Assembly: GCA_004560305.1 (NCBI GenBank)
Contig: SFVI01000001.1
Span: forward strand, 62,001-126,000
Origin: a bacterium
Lineage (GTDB): Bacteria; Bacillota; Clostridia; Oscillospirales; Oscillospiraceae
Reading direction: 5' to 3'
DNA length: 64,000 nt
The position numbers were made by a program, and so were the translations under genes. Shown here one piece after another: positions 44,689-53,418 of the stretch. Below the pieces are notes generated by a model. It worked only from the letters and a program-made list of their open reading frames with translations, ran no database searches and was not told where the DNA came from. Each line of letters begins with the position of its first letter. Position 1 is the stretch's first letter.

Positions 44689-44717
44689 ATTATAGTCTTT
44701 TTTCCCCGCTCCTGCAA
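44689..44717 (-). promoter_or_regulatory. Promoter of the YczE-like gene
   Basis: On the minus strand: TTGCAG (44712-44717), 17-nt spacer and perfect TATAAT (44689-44694). Confidence 0.7.
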
Positions 44718-44907
44718 TGGGTAAAAGTATACATGAATATTACCTCCCTTGCCTTAAAATTTATATTTATTCGTTCCCCCATCGATTCGCCGTTCTTCCT
44801 TTCCAACAGTTTACAAACAGTTCACAGAAAAGTCTTTGAAATTGATTCTCCGTTTATTTTACTTCGGTATATTCATGGTAATAATAGAAGAGATCAGGAG
44901 AATTTCC

Positions 44908-45093
44908 ATGAAAAACTCAACGCTGGGTGCCATCATGCAAAAGACCTTTGCCAAAAGCATCACCGGCTACGGCCTTATTCTAGATCAGGATAACGACTCC
45001 TGGTGGGACGAGATCAGTTCCATTCCTCCCGGCTTCATCAGCAGCGAGGAAAACAGCCGCATCGTCATTCGTGACTGGAAAAACCGCCGTTAA
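44908..45093 (+). CDS. Small protein of unknown function (61 aa)
   Basis: A 61-residue soluble, acidic protein containing DQDNDSWWDEIS. AGGAG lies 7 nt before the ATG, and a perfect terminator follows 10 nt after the stop, so it looks like a real single-gene unit. It has no membrane segment or known motif. The upstream region to 44665 holds only promoter-like AT-rich sequence. Confidence 0.55.
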   Translation: MKNSTLGAIMQKTFAKSITGYGLILDQDNDSWWDEISSIPPGFISSEENSRIVIRDWKNRR

Positions 45094-45102
45094 CACATTA
45101 CG

Positions 45103-45146
45103 AAAGCAGCCCCTTACCGGAAGAATTCCGTAAGGGGCTGCTTTCT
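45103..45146 (+). terminator. Intrinsic terminator of the 61-aa gene
   Basis: A 15-bp stem AAAGCAGCCCCTTAC/GTAAGGGGCTGCTTT (45103-45117 with 45130-45144) has a 12-nt loop. Confidence 0.85.
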
Positions 45147-45717
45147 TATTCTCTTCATAGCCGTGGAGAGCCATCTTGGCAGCCAGGAGCTGAAATATCC
45201 CTTGGTAAAGGCCTTGTTGTCGATGGGGGGCAATGTTCCATCAAGCGCAAACAGGATTGTAGTCAGTTTCGTACCTGGTTTCACAGTCTTACTCCCTTCC
45301 GTCGATATGCATTGCCGTTCTCATCAACAGCTGGAAATACCATGCACCATCAATGCACGCAAAAAACCGGGGAAACCTTTCCCCGGTTTTTCTGCTGTGA
45401 TTCAGCTTTACATGGCTTTCTGATCAAAAAAACTGCTTGTGAGCACCGCCCATAAAGGGATATGCTGCAAGGCCAATGACTACCGTGGCAATGCCGCCGG
45501 CCTTCCTTTTGACCGCAGCCGTACCGCCAAAGGCACGAACCGTATAACCGCGGGGAGCACGCCGGGGCCTGCAAAGCACCGCAAAAGGCAGTCCGACTTC
45601 ACACCTCTGCCCCCCCTTTTCACCGCTTGCTGCCTATTGTTCGGTAGGTTGTCCCTTGAAAATGAAGCGGCCATGCCCAAGTGGACATAGCCGCAATACC
45701 TGTTAATCCAGCTTTGC
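45147..45717. other. Stretch without a confident gene
   Basis: This holds a terminator (45361-45391) but no open frame with a ribosome binding site and convincing composition. A short minus-strand frame ending at 45424 encodes a hydrophobic tail (AGGIATVVIGLAAYPFMGG), which may be the end of a decayed membrane protein. A + frame at 45163-45423 has no family-like sequence. It looks like degraded accessory DNA. Confidence 0.5.
45361..45392. terminator. Orphan intrinsic terminator
   Basis: AAAAAACCGGGGAAA and its complement form a perfect stem with a T run, usable on both strands. No intact gene ends here, which supports the idea of a decayed gene next to it. Confidence 0.75.
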
Positions 45718-46335
45718 TTACCGCTGATAGCGCCTGAAAAACTGCCGGATATGCTTTTCCACCAGTTCCAGGACCTCCTGCTCCCGTTCCGGCTCCCGGT
45801 CACAGAGATTGATCCAAACGGAAATGGGCAGGCAAAGCTGGGCCGCCATGATCTCCGGGTCATCTTCCGCCAGAACGCCCTGCCGGATCAGCTGCTTCAT
45901 CAGCCCGGTGAAGTATTGCAGCACGTCTGAATAATTCTGCTTGGTCTGCAGCCTCGCCAGCGACCGGTTCTGGAACTGCTCGATCACCAGCATCTTCCTT
46001 GCCCGGCAGATACTTTGGTCATGGAGAATATAACGAATCTGCCCCAGGATCATATGTACTGCTGAATCGGGAGTTAACGGCGGTTTCTCCTCTGCATCCC
46101 TGTTTTCCTCCCGCTCCGCGCATGCAAAGACGGAATGCTCCGCATACTGCTCCAGAACCTCCTTCACCAGCTCGTCCAGGATCGCCTGCTTGTTCTCGAA
46201 ATGACTGTAAAGAGACGCCTTCCGAATCCCCACGGCATTGGCGATCTGAGAGATTGAGGTTGCTTCATATCCCTGTACAGAGAACAGCTCAAGTGACGCT
46301 TCCAGAATTTCCTGCTTTGTGTTTCCACGACCCAT
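45718..46335 (-). CDS. TetR/AcrR-family transcriptional regulator
   Basis: A 205-residue repressor-type protein with an N-terminal helix-turn-helix (about 10-55, TSISQIANAVGIRKASLYSHF) and a C-terminal ligand-binding domain that is not family-diagnostic. The ATG at 46335 is chosen because AAGGAG lies 7 nt upstream; the ATG at 46341 is only 1 nt from that site. A palindromic operator lies in its promoter region. No efflux or enzyme gene lies next to it, so its target is unknown apart from itself. Confidence 0.87.
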   Translation of the reverse strand: MGRGNTKQEILEASLELFSVQGYEATSISQIANAVGIRKASLYSHFENKQAILDELVKEVLEQYAEHSVFACAEREENRDAEEKPPLTPDSAVHMILGQIRYILHDQSICRARKMLVIEQFQNRSLARLQTKQNYSDVLQYFTGLMKQLIRQGVLAEDDPEIMAAQLCLPISVWINLCDREPEREQEVLELVEKHIRQFFRRYQR

Positions 46336-46386
46336 AGACATTCTCCTTTTCCCCGCCCGAAAGGCCTCGCTCACATGGCCCTATTA

Positions 46387-46406
46387 TAACTAACTATCGT
46401 TCGTTA
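46387..46406. promoter_or_regulatory. Probable operator of the TetR-family regulator
   Basis: An inverted repeat TAACTAAC-TATC-GTTCGTTA (arms match at 7 of 8 positions) lies 52 nt upstream of the regulator start. The size and symmetry fit a TetR-type autoregulatory site. Confidence 0.5.
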
Positions 46407-46490
46407 ATCAACAAAAAATTTATTTCGCCCGCTCATGGCTGCATGGCAAAAAGCAGCCTTGTGAATCAACTTCAATTTTGTTCTATTTCT

Positions 46491-46877
46491 TCAAAGCTTT
46501 GCAATTTTTTCAATCACTTTTCGTGGTAATTCTTTTTCGTATGGCAGATAGATTGCATTCTTCTTTGTTGTAAAACCACTTAGTTGTGATTTGAACAGTT
46601 CTAAAATATTTGCATCTACATAAAGGCTGATATGCTGATTGCAAGCAGCAAAGGATATTGAGAGTTTGCCTTTTTTATACACTGGCATACTCCAGGCAAT
46701 TTTTTCCTCAGCTTCCGGAACGCAGCTTTTAATAATATTTCTTAACCTTACGATATGCTCCCGTGCTTCTGTAATCTGTAATTCTATATATTCATCTACA
46801 TTCTCAGGCGCTTTCCCGCAGTAATGCCCCTGATTTATTCTTTTAAATTCCCTTCCGCATTTTGGGCACGTCCACAT
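46491..46877 (-). CDS. DUF1801-type protein with N-terminal zinc ribbon
   Basis: A 128-residue protein with zinc-ribbon residues at its N-terminus (CPKCGREF and HYCGK) and a YdhG/DUF1801 domain (about 25-128, with WSMPVYKKGK). DUF1801 proteins have an unclear function. The gene is strongly A+T-rich compared with neighbours and lies in the same accessory stretch as the TetR gene, which suggests recent transfer. Confidence 0.78.
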   Translation of the reverse strand: MWTCPKCGREFKRINQGHYCGKAPENVDEYIELQITEAREHIVRLRNIIKSCVPEAEEKIAWSMPVYKKGKLSISFAACNQHISLYVDANILELFKSQLSGFTTKKNAIYLPYEKELPRKVIEKIAKL

Positions 46878-47242
46878 ACAAAAATCCCCCGCTAATTCAA
46901 ATTACTCTTTCTCATGTATTTTATTATACACGAAAAGATGACTATTTCTACCCGCCATCTACACCAAATAATCATCTTATGAGAAGCGACGGAACCTCAG
47001 TAGGCTTTCATGCGTTCTTTTCAAACCGCCCCCCGCCAACAGGGCTTCATCGTAGCAAATCATCGACCCTCAACCACTCTTGCCCCCGAACAGACCGGGC
47101 ATTTCTTTCCAGCGGAGCGGCTCTTACCCCCGGCCATTCATTTTCTCAAGGTCTTATTTCCATATGCGATTTTACCACCTCTGCATTCATTTTCACATCG
47201 TTTGATGTAAGCGCGATGGTAAGATGTATTTTTCAGGTAACA
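46878..47242. other. Stretch without a gene
   Basis: A 365-nt intergenic region. A long + frame (46862-47245) exists but lacks a ribosome binding site and family-like sequence. No tRNA, riboswitch or repeat was recognised. The composition differs from the GC-rich core, so it probably belongs with the accessory stretch 44.7-47 kb. Confidence 0.5.
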
Positions 47243-47280
47243 TAAAAGCCCGGAATCCATTGGAATTCCAGGCTTTTTTG
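47243..47280 (-). terminator. Intrinsic terminator of greA-lysS
   Basis: A stem AAAGCC...GGCTTT with an internal GGAAT/ATTCC helix directly follows the lysS stop on the minus strand, and T runs are on both sides. Confidence 0.75.
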
Positions 47281-47285
47281 CTTCT

Positions 47286-48788
47286 TCAGTTTTCCTGGGG
47301 CTTCATCGTGGGGAACAAAATCACGTCCCGGATGGAGCTGCTGCCGGTAAGCAGCATGACGCAGCGGTCGATGCCGATGCCCAGGCCGCCGGTGGGAGGC
47401 ATACCGTATTCCAGGGCATTGATGAAATCCTCGTCCATCATGCCGGCCTCGTCGTCGCCCTTGGCCCGCATCTCCACCTGCTTCTGGAAGCGCTGCTTCT
47501 GGTCGATGGGGTCGTTCAGTTCGGAGAAGGCGTTGCCCATCTCGCTGCTGCAAATGAACAGCTCAAAACGCTCCGTCAGCCGGGGATCCTTGGGGCTGCG
47601 CTTGGCCAGGGGAGACACATCCACCGGGTGCATGGTGATGAAGGTGGGCTGGATCAGCTTCTCCTCCACCTTCTGGTCAAAGCACTCATAGAGGGCGTGA
47701 CCCCAGGTGGGCTCCACCTTCTCCATGTCCACGCCCGCTGCCTTGGCGGTGGCAACGGCCTCCGCATCATCGGTAATGGCCATGAAGTCAATGCCCACAT
47801 ATTCCTTCACCGCTTCCGCCATGGTCATGCGCTTGAAGCCGGGAGCTAGGGAAACCTCCTGCTCCTGCCACTGCACATCATAAGTACCCAGGATCTCCAT
47901 GGCCGCGCCGGAGAGCAGATCCTCAAACAGGTCCATCATGTCGTTGAAGTCGGCATAGGCCTCATACAGCTCCACAGTGGTGAACTCCGGGTTGTGCCGG
48001 GTGTCCATGCCCTCATTGCGGAAGATACGGCCCAGCTCGTAGACCCGCTCAATGCCGCCCACGATCAGCCGCTTCAGGTTCAGCTCCGTAGCGATGCGCA
48101 GATACATATCGATGTCCAGGGTGTTGTGGTGGGTGATGAAGGGCCGTGCGGTGGCGCCGCCGGAAATGGTGTTGAGCACCGGGGTCTCCACTTCCATGTA
48201 GCCCCGGTTCTCCAGGAAGCGGCGCACATAGCTGACAAACTGGGAGCGAATAATGAAGTTGCGGCGGCTGTCCTCGTTGACGATCAGGTCCACATAGCGC
48301 TGGCGGTACTTCAGCTCCGTATTGGTCATGCCGTGGAATTTCTCCGGCAGGGGCCGCAGGGACTTACTCAGCAGCGTCACTGCCTGCACATGGACAGAGA
48401 TTTCCTCCGTCCTGGTCTTGAACACATAGCCGCTGACGCCGACGATGTCCCCGATGTCGTACTTACGGAAGTCCAGAAATTCCGTCTCACTGACGGCGTC
48501 GGAACGGATGTAAAGCTGGATCTGGCCCTGGCCGTCCTGAATGTGGCAGAAGATGGCCTTGCCCATGCCCCGCTTGGACATGATGCGGCCACAGACGGAA
48601 ACGGTCTTTCCGTCAAAGGCGTCATAGTTCTCCTTGATCTCTCTGCTCCAGGCGCTGCGGATAAACCGGGTCTGCTGGAAGGGGTCTCTTCCCTCCTGCT
48701 GCAAGGCGGCAAGCTTGTCCCTGCGGATCTGCAAAATTTCTGACAGCTCCTGCTCCTGGGCAGGCTGCACGTTCTTCTCTTCGCTCAT
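47286..48788 (-). CDS. lysS: Lysyl-tRNA synthetase (class II)
   Basis: A 500-residue synthetase: N-terminal OB-fold anticodon-binding domain (about 60-170), class II motif 2 (FRNEGMDTRHNPEFT) and motif 3 (GLGIGIDRCVML) at the C-terminus. It starts 28 nt downstream of greA and shares its promoter. There is no T-box. Confidence 0.97.
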   Translation of the reverse strand: MSEEKNVQPAQEQELSEILQIRRDKLAALQQEGRDPFQQTRFIRSAWSREIKENYDAFDGKTVSVCGRIMSKRGMGKAIFCHIQDGQGQIQLYIRSDAVSETEFLDFRKYDIGDIVGVSGYVFKTRTEEISVHVQAVTLLSKSLRPLPEKFHGMTNTELKYRQRYVDLIVNEDSRRNFIIRSQFVSYVRRFLENRGYMEVETPVLNTISGGATARPFITHHNTLDIDMYLRIATELNLKRLIVGGIERVYELGRIFRNEGMDTRHNPEFTTVELYEAYADFNDMMDLFEDLLSGAAMEILGTYDVQWQEQEVSLAPGFKRMTMAEAVKEYVGIDFMAITDDAEAVATAKAAGVDMEKVEPTWGHALYECFDQKVEEKLIQPTFITMHPVDVSPLAKRSPKDPRLTERFELFICSSEMGNAFSELNDPIDQKQRFQKQVEMRAKGDDEAGMMDEDFINALEYGMPPTGGLGIGIDRCVMLLTGSSSIRDVILFPTMKPQEN

Positions 48789-48816
48789 ACTTTTCCTCTG
48801 TCCCCCACGCTATCTA

Positions 48817-49305
48817 TTACTTATTCTCAACAGAAATAATCTCAAACTTCAGCTCCCCTGCCGGCGCCATGATGCTGACGGTCTCACCGGCCCGGTGACC
48901 ATGAAGTCCCCGGCCCACGGGAGAGTCGTCGGAAATACGGCCTGCTCTGGGGTTTGCTTCCTGAGAACCCACGATTTCATAGGTCTCCTCAAAATCCTCC
49001 GCCACATCGCGGACCTTGACAATGCTGCCCAGCGTGATGGCGTCTTTGGGTGCGTCCACATCGATATTGTCAACAATCTCCGCGTTTTCGATCAGCACCT
49101 TCAGTTCCTCGATCCGGGAGTAGACCTTGCCCTGTTCGTTCTTGGCCTCGTCGTACTCGCTGTTCTCGGACAGATCACCGAAGCTGCGGGCTTCCTTGAT
49201 CTGCTCGGCAACCTCTTTCATGCGGACGGTTTCCAGCTCATAAAGCTCCTGCTTGATGGCGTCAAGGCGCTCCTGGCTCATTTTGAATCTGTTGGAATTC
49301 GGCAT
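48817..49305 (-). CDS. greA: Transcription elongation factor GreA
   Basis: A 162-residue protein that stimulates transcript cleavage in backtracked RNA polymerase. The N-terminal coiled coil with the acidic tip (GDLSENSEYDEAK) is intact, and a C-terminal FKBP-like domain follows. A GGAGAG site lies 7 nt before the ATG. It is the first gene of greA-lysS. Confidence 0.96.
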   Translation of the reverse strand: MPNSNRFKMSQERLDAIKQELYELETVRMKEVAEQIKEARSFGDLSENSEYDEAKNEQGKVYSRIEELKVLIENAEIVDNIDVDAPKDAITLGSIVKVRDVAEDFEETYEIVGSQEANPRAGRISDDSPVGRGLHGHRAGETVSIMAPAGELKFEIISVENK

Positions 49306-49353
49306 ATTTACGCTCTCCTTTTCTCCGTCATGGGAGAATTATTGTATTTTGGC

Positions 49354-49382
49354 ATTATATCCTTATTTTTCAGTGCTGTCAA
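49354..49382 (-). promoter_or_regulatory. Consensus promoter of greA-lysS
   Basis: On the minus strand: perfect TTGACA (49377-49382), 17-nt spacer and perfect TATAAT (49354-49359). The TGA stop codon of the S41 gene is part of the TTGACA hexamer. Confidence 0.9.
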
Positions 49383-50635
49383 CTTTTACTCAGCAGGGTC
49401 AGCGCCGCCATCAGCTGCTGGTCGGCGGAGACGCTGGCAGTGCCGGTGCTCTCGCCGGTGGTGCCCTGAGTGGTGCCCGTTGCGGAAGCATCGCTGTTAT
49501 AGGTGATCACGTCGGGCACGACGCCGCCGTTGCGGCTGATGTCGTTGCCGTTGCCGGTGATGTAGGTGCCGGTGGACAGCTGCAGGGCGCTGCCGTCGCT
49601 GAGGGTAATGGTCTCCTGGGTCCTGGTCTTGCCGGTGGTGGCTTCTCCCAGGATGGTGGCCCAGTTGTATTCCTGCAGTACCGCCGCGCAAAGCTCCGCC
49701 TCGGCGAAGGTTCCCGCGTTCACCAGCACGCACATGGGCAGCTGGATGCACATTCCGTCAGACTGTACCACGTCCTGCTTGCCGTTCTTGTCCATCTCCG
49801 CGAACAAAACGCCGTTGGGCAGCAGATAATCCAGGAAGGAAGCCACCTCGCCCCGCAGTCCGCCGGGGTTATTGCGCAGGTCGATGCAAAGGGCAATGGC
49901 CCCCTGGTTCAGCAGATCCTCGATGGCATTGATGGCATCCTGGCTGCTTCCCGCCTCAAAGTTGCTGATCTGAACATAGCCTGCCTCGGTTTTCTCCATG
50001 CGGGCGTTTACCGCCGAGGTATAAACCGCGGAGCAGTCCACCTCGATGGGGCTCTGCCCCCGGCCGAAGCCAAGGGTGAACTTGCCGTTCATCCTTGAGC
50101 GGATGGCCGTGCGGGCCTCCTCCAGGGTGTATTTTGTGATATCCTCGTCGTCAACCGAGGTGATGTACATTCCTGTGGTAAGCCCCGCCAGGGCCGCCGG
50201 GGATGCCGGGTTCACACCGATGACCTGGAATCCGCCGCCGCTTTCGTCCTTGAGCATAGAGATCCCGATATCCTGATACTCATTGGCGGAGGACAGCTGA
50301 TAAGTCTTGTACTCGTCGGAGGACATGTACTTGCTCCAGGGATCGTTGAGGCCGCTGACCATGGCGGCGGCGGCATAGTCCCCCAAAGATTTTCTGTCCA
50401 CCGCGTCGATGAAGTTTTCGTCGATCACGTCCTTGATCTCAATATAGCGCATGGCCTCGGCGTAATCCTCCTTGCCGCCCACGTTGTTCAGCATGGTATA
50501 GTAAGTATACGCCACGGCGCCGCTGATAATCAGGATGAAAGCGATCAGCACGAATTTCAGCTTAATTCTGATATTGAAGATCGCCGAAAAAAACTGGGCG
50601 ATCGTGCTCAGCAAGCGGTTTCCTAAACTCTGCAT
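49379..50635 (-). CDS. S41/CtpA-like protease homologue lacking the catalytic serine
   Basis: A 418-residue protein with an N-terminal membrane anchor (about 27-47), a PDZ domain (about 120-200) and an S41 peptidase domain (about 215-370), then a Thr/Gly/Ser-rich tail. Normal family members have TASAAE or SASASE, with the middle Ser as nucleophile. Here the aligned stretch reads NAGTFAEAEL, so the nucleophile is Ala311 and the next residue is Glu312. The general-base lysine (Lys336, TTGKTRTQ) is kept. It is most likely an inactive, binding-only protein. It is the last gene of the CdaR-ftsEX-EnvC operon, 80 nt after the second M23 gene. Confidence 0.85.
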   Translation of the reverse strand: MQSLGNRLLSTIAQFFSAIFNIRIKLKFVLIAFILIISGAVAYTYYTMLNNVGGKEDYAEAMRYIEIKDVIDENFIDAVDRKSLGDYAAAAMVSGLNDPWSKYMSSDEYKTYQLSSANEYQDIGISMLKDESGGGFQVIGVNPASPAALAGLTTGMYITSVDDEDITKYTLEEARTAIRSRMNGKFTLGFGRGQSPIEVDCSAVYTSAVNARMEKTEAGYVQISNFEAGSSQDAINAIEDLLNQGAIALCIDLRNNPGGLRGEVASFLDYLLPNGVLFAEMDKNGKQDVVQSDGMCIQLPMCVLVNAGTFAEAELCAAVLQEYNWATILGEATTGKTRTQETITLSDGSALQLSTGTYITGNGNDISRNGGVVPDVITYNSDASATGTTQGTTGESTGTASVSADQQLMAALTLLSKS

Positions 50636-50715
50636 TCGGAACCTCCTCTGTATTTACAGCCGTTTGCCGGACAGCCAAAATGGGCTGTCCGGCGGGGCTT
50701 GGTATAATTCTTTTT

Positions 50716-51975
50716 TCAGACTCCCGCGTCTGCGGAAATGGTCAGGCCGCTGAAGAACTGCTCCGGGTCGATGCGGGTCCCGTTTTTCAGCACCTCAAAG
50801 TGCAGATGAGGCCCGGTGGAATTGCCGGTGCTGCCCACCGCGCCGATGGTAGCCCCCTGGGAGACTGTCTGTCCCACGGATACGGAGATGGAACTCAGAT
50901 GACCGTACAGCGTCACATAGCCGTTGCCATGGTCGATCATAATGCAGTTGCCGTAGCCGCCGTTCCATCCGGCCAGGGTCACGCTGCCGCCGTCAGAGGC
51001 GTAGACTGCCGTCCCCTGGTTGGAGGCAATGTCGATGCCGGTGTGGCTCTTTTTTTCCCCGGTAATGGGGTGGACCCGCAGGCCGAAGCGGCTGGACACA
51101 TACACATAGGATGCCACCGGCCACAGGAAGCTGCCGCTGGCATTGGCGCTTCCGCCGCCGCTGCTGCCGCCGGCCGCCGCTGCGGCTGCTGCCGCCTCTG
51201 CTGCCCGCTGGGCTTCCAGCTCTGCCACCAGCTTGTCAATGGTGGCATTGGCCGCGTCCTCCGCCGCCATGATGGCGTCATACTCCGCCTGGCGGTTCTC
51301 CAGGTCGTTTTCCAGGTCCAGGATGATCTGGATGGCTTCTTCAATGTCCTTCTCCAGCTCCTCCTGCTCCTCCTTCAGCTGGGCCTTCAGTTCCTCCAGC
51401 TCGCTGCGGGTATCCTCATAATCGGCCTTGACGCTCTCGGTATTTTCTCTGGCAGCGATGTAGGCTTCCTCAAGCTGTCTGTCGCTCTCCATGATCTCGC
51501 CCACATCGTCCATGGCGGTGAGCATATCGGAAAAGCTGTCAGACTTGGAGATGATGGCCAGGATATTATAGCCGCCGTTTTCCTCCATGGCCCGGACTCT
51601 GGCCCGATAGCGCTCCAGCTGTTCATTTTCCAGGCGCTGGGCCTCTTCCAGCTCCGCCGCCTTCTCGGCGATCATTTCGTCGTAAAGCTCGATCTCCTGG
51701 TTGTTCAGCTGGATCTGCTGGAGGGTGTACATATTCCGCTCGTCCATGGCCTGCTTCTGGGCCACCACGTCGGCCTTCTCGGCCTCCAGGGCCTCCACAA
51801 TGGCCTGCTTTTCCTGGCGCTGGGCCCGGATGACGTTTCGTTGTTCCTTCAGCTCGTCAATCTGGCTCTGGGTCACCGCATAGGCCGGGACCGGGATCGC
51901 CTCGCTGACCACTGTGCCCATCATCAGTACCGACAGGCAAAGCGCCACGGCTGCTCTTATCTTTCTCTTATTCAT
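50716..51975 (-). CDS. EnvC-like M23 peptidase with coiled coil, copy 2
   Basis: A 419-residue secreted protein: N-terminal signal/anchor (about 8-28), long coiled coil (about 35-255), Gly/Ser/Ala-rich linker and a LytM/M23 domain (about 290-410). Zinc ligands of M23 are present: HTGID and HLHFE. FtsEX is known to regulate coiled-coil peptidoglycan hydrolases or their activators at the division site. This copy has an intact metal centre and may itself cut peptidoglycan. It is the second of two tandem paralogues. Confidence 0.88.
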   Translation of the reverse strand: MNKRKIRAAVALCLSVLMMGTVVSEAIPVPAYAVTQSQIDELKEQRNVIRAQRQEKQAIVEALEAEKADVVAQKQAMDERNMYTLQQIQLNNQEIELYDEMIAEKAAELEEAQRLENEQLERYRARVRAMEENGGYNILAIISKSDSFSDMLTAMDDVGEIMESDRQLEEAYIAARENTESVKADYEDTRSELEELKAQLKEEQEELEKDIEEAIQIILDLENDLENRQAEYDAIMAAEDAANATIDKLVAELEAQRAAEAAAAAAAAGGSSGGGSANASGSFLWPVASYVYVSSRFGLRVHPITGEKKSHTGIDIASNQGTAVYASDGGSVTLAGWNGGYGNCIMIDHGNGYVTLYGHLSSISVSVGQTVSQGATIGAVGSTGNSTGPHLHFEVLKNGTRIDPEQFFSGLTISADAGV

Positions 51976-52002
51976 ATCTTTATCCCTGTCTGTTCTACAG
52001 GC

Positions 52003-53328
52003 TCAGCAGTTGTAATAGGTAAGCCCGGAGAAATAGGAGGCCGGGTCCACTCTGCTTCCGCCTACAAAGACCTCGAAGTGGCAATGCACGCCGGTGGCTC
52101 TGCCGGTATCGCCCAGGTAGCCGATGGTCTGTCCCTGCTCCACCCAGCTGCCGGCAGTCACGGCCATGCCGGACATATGGGCATACAGGGTGGTCATGTC
52201 ACCGTGATCGATCACCACATAGTTGCCGTAGGCCCCGTCGTAGGAGGCCGTGACCACAGTGCCGGAGGCGGCCGCCACAATGATGTTGCCGGCGTTGTTG
52301 AAGCCGTCAATATCGATGCCGTTGTGGGTAGCGGTCTTGCCGGTAAAGGGGTCGGTACGGGTGCCGAAGCGGCTGGTGACCCGGGTGCTGCAAGGCACGG
52401 GCCACATCAGGCCGTTGCCGCTGACGGTGCTTCCGCCGCCGGCATTGCTTATGGCATCCTGAATTTCTTCTTCACTGTAGGGCGGCTCCTCGCCGTTGGC
52501 CTCCGCTTCCGCGTTGGCCTGCTGCATCTGGTCGGCAAGGCCGGCGTTCTGGGCCGCTTCCTGGGCCTTCTGCCGCTGGTATTCCGCGATCATGTTGGCG
52601 ATGGCCGCCGCCGCATTGGCCTCCGCCGCCTCCGCCGCTTCATATTCCTGGATGGCCTTCTCTATTTCTTCCTGAAGGTCCTCCAGTTCCTGGGCGTTTT
52701 CCTGGATCTGGCGGCCCAGCTCCGTCCGCTCTGCCTCCAGCTCCTTCTGCGCGTCCTCATACTCGGCCTTTTCTTCCTCGTATTCCGCCTTGATGGCCTC
52801 GGTCTCTTCCCTGGCTTCTATGTAGGAATCCTGAAGGGCCCTGTCGCTCTCCATGATCTCGCCCATATCGTCCATGGCGGTCAGCAGCTCAGAGAAGTTC
52901 TGGGAGTTGACGATCAGTGCCAGAATATTGAAGCCGCCGCTCTCCTCCATGGCCCTTACTCTGGTCTGATAGCGGGCCAGCTGCCGTTCTTCCTTGGTCC
53001 TGGCCGCTTCCACTTCCTTGGCCTTTTCCTCGATGAGCTTGTTGTACTCATCGATCTCCTCTGCCACCAAGGTCAGCTGCTCGTTGGCCAGGCGGATCTG
53101 CTCGTCCAGGGCTGCCTTTTGTTCCAGCACATTTGCCTGCTGTTCCTTCAGCTGCTCCAGCCGCTCCTGGCACTCTTTCACCTGGCTGGAAAGGCTGGCC
53201 TTCTGGGACTTCAGATCATCCAGCTCGTCGGCATAGGCGCTTACCGGAATCACGCTGAGCACCAAGGACGCCAGCATCATCAGGCACAGTACCACCGCAA
53301 TGGCCGAAGCAATTTTCTTGTTCTTCAT
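52003..53328 (-). CDS. EnvC-like M23 peptidase with coiled coil, copy 1
   Basis: A 441-residue secreted protein with the same layout: signal (about 5-25), coiled coil (about 28-270), linker and M23 domain (about 315-435). Metal ligands HNGID and HCHFEV are intact. The start at 53328 follows AAGGAGA; an ATG at 53394 is too far. Directly after ftsX (90 nt), so it is the likely FtsEX-controlled partner. It differs from copy 2 mainly in the linker (NAEAEANGEEPPYSEEE). Confidence 0.88.
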   Translation of the reverse strand: MKNKKIASAIAVVLCLMMLASLVLSVIPVSAYADELDDLKSQKASLSSQVKECQERLEQLKEQQANVLEQKAALDEQIRLANEQLTLVAEEIDEYNKLIEEKAKEVEAARTKEERQLARYQTRVRAMEESGGFNILALIVNSQNFSELLTAMDDMGEIMESDRALQDSYIEAREETEAIKAEYEEEKAEYEDAQKELEAERTELGRQIQENAQELEDLQEEIEKAIQEYEAAEAAEANAAAAIANMIAEYQRQKAQEAAQNAGLADQMQQANAEAEANGEEPPYSEEEIQDAISNAGGGSTVSGNGLMWPVPCSTRVTSRFGTRTDPFTGKTATHNGIDIDGFNNAGNIIVAAASGTVVTASYDGAYGNYVVIDHGDMTTLYAHMSGMAVTAGSWVEQGQTIGYLGDTGRATGVHCHFEVFVGGSRVDPASYFSGLTYYNC

Positions 53329-53418
53329 TGTGTTCTCCTTTGGCATGTAAGGCCGCCGGCCGGGCGTTTGCGCCCCTCCGGCCGTCCGGGGCATACTGCC
53401 CCTGGTTATGATAGACGC

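Noticed and set aside
45163..45423. 86-codon + frame
   Set aside because: No ribosome binding site, overlaps an intrinsic terminator and has no family-like sequence.
46862..47245. 127-codon + frame
   Set aside because: Starts inside the DUF1801 gene on the other strand, no ribosome binding site, composition like non-coding DNA.
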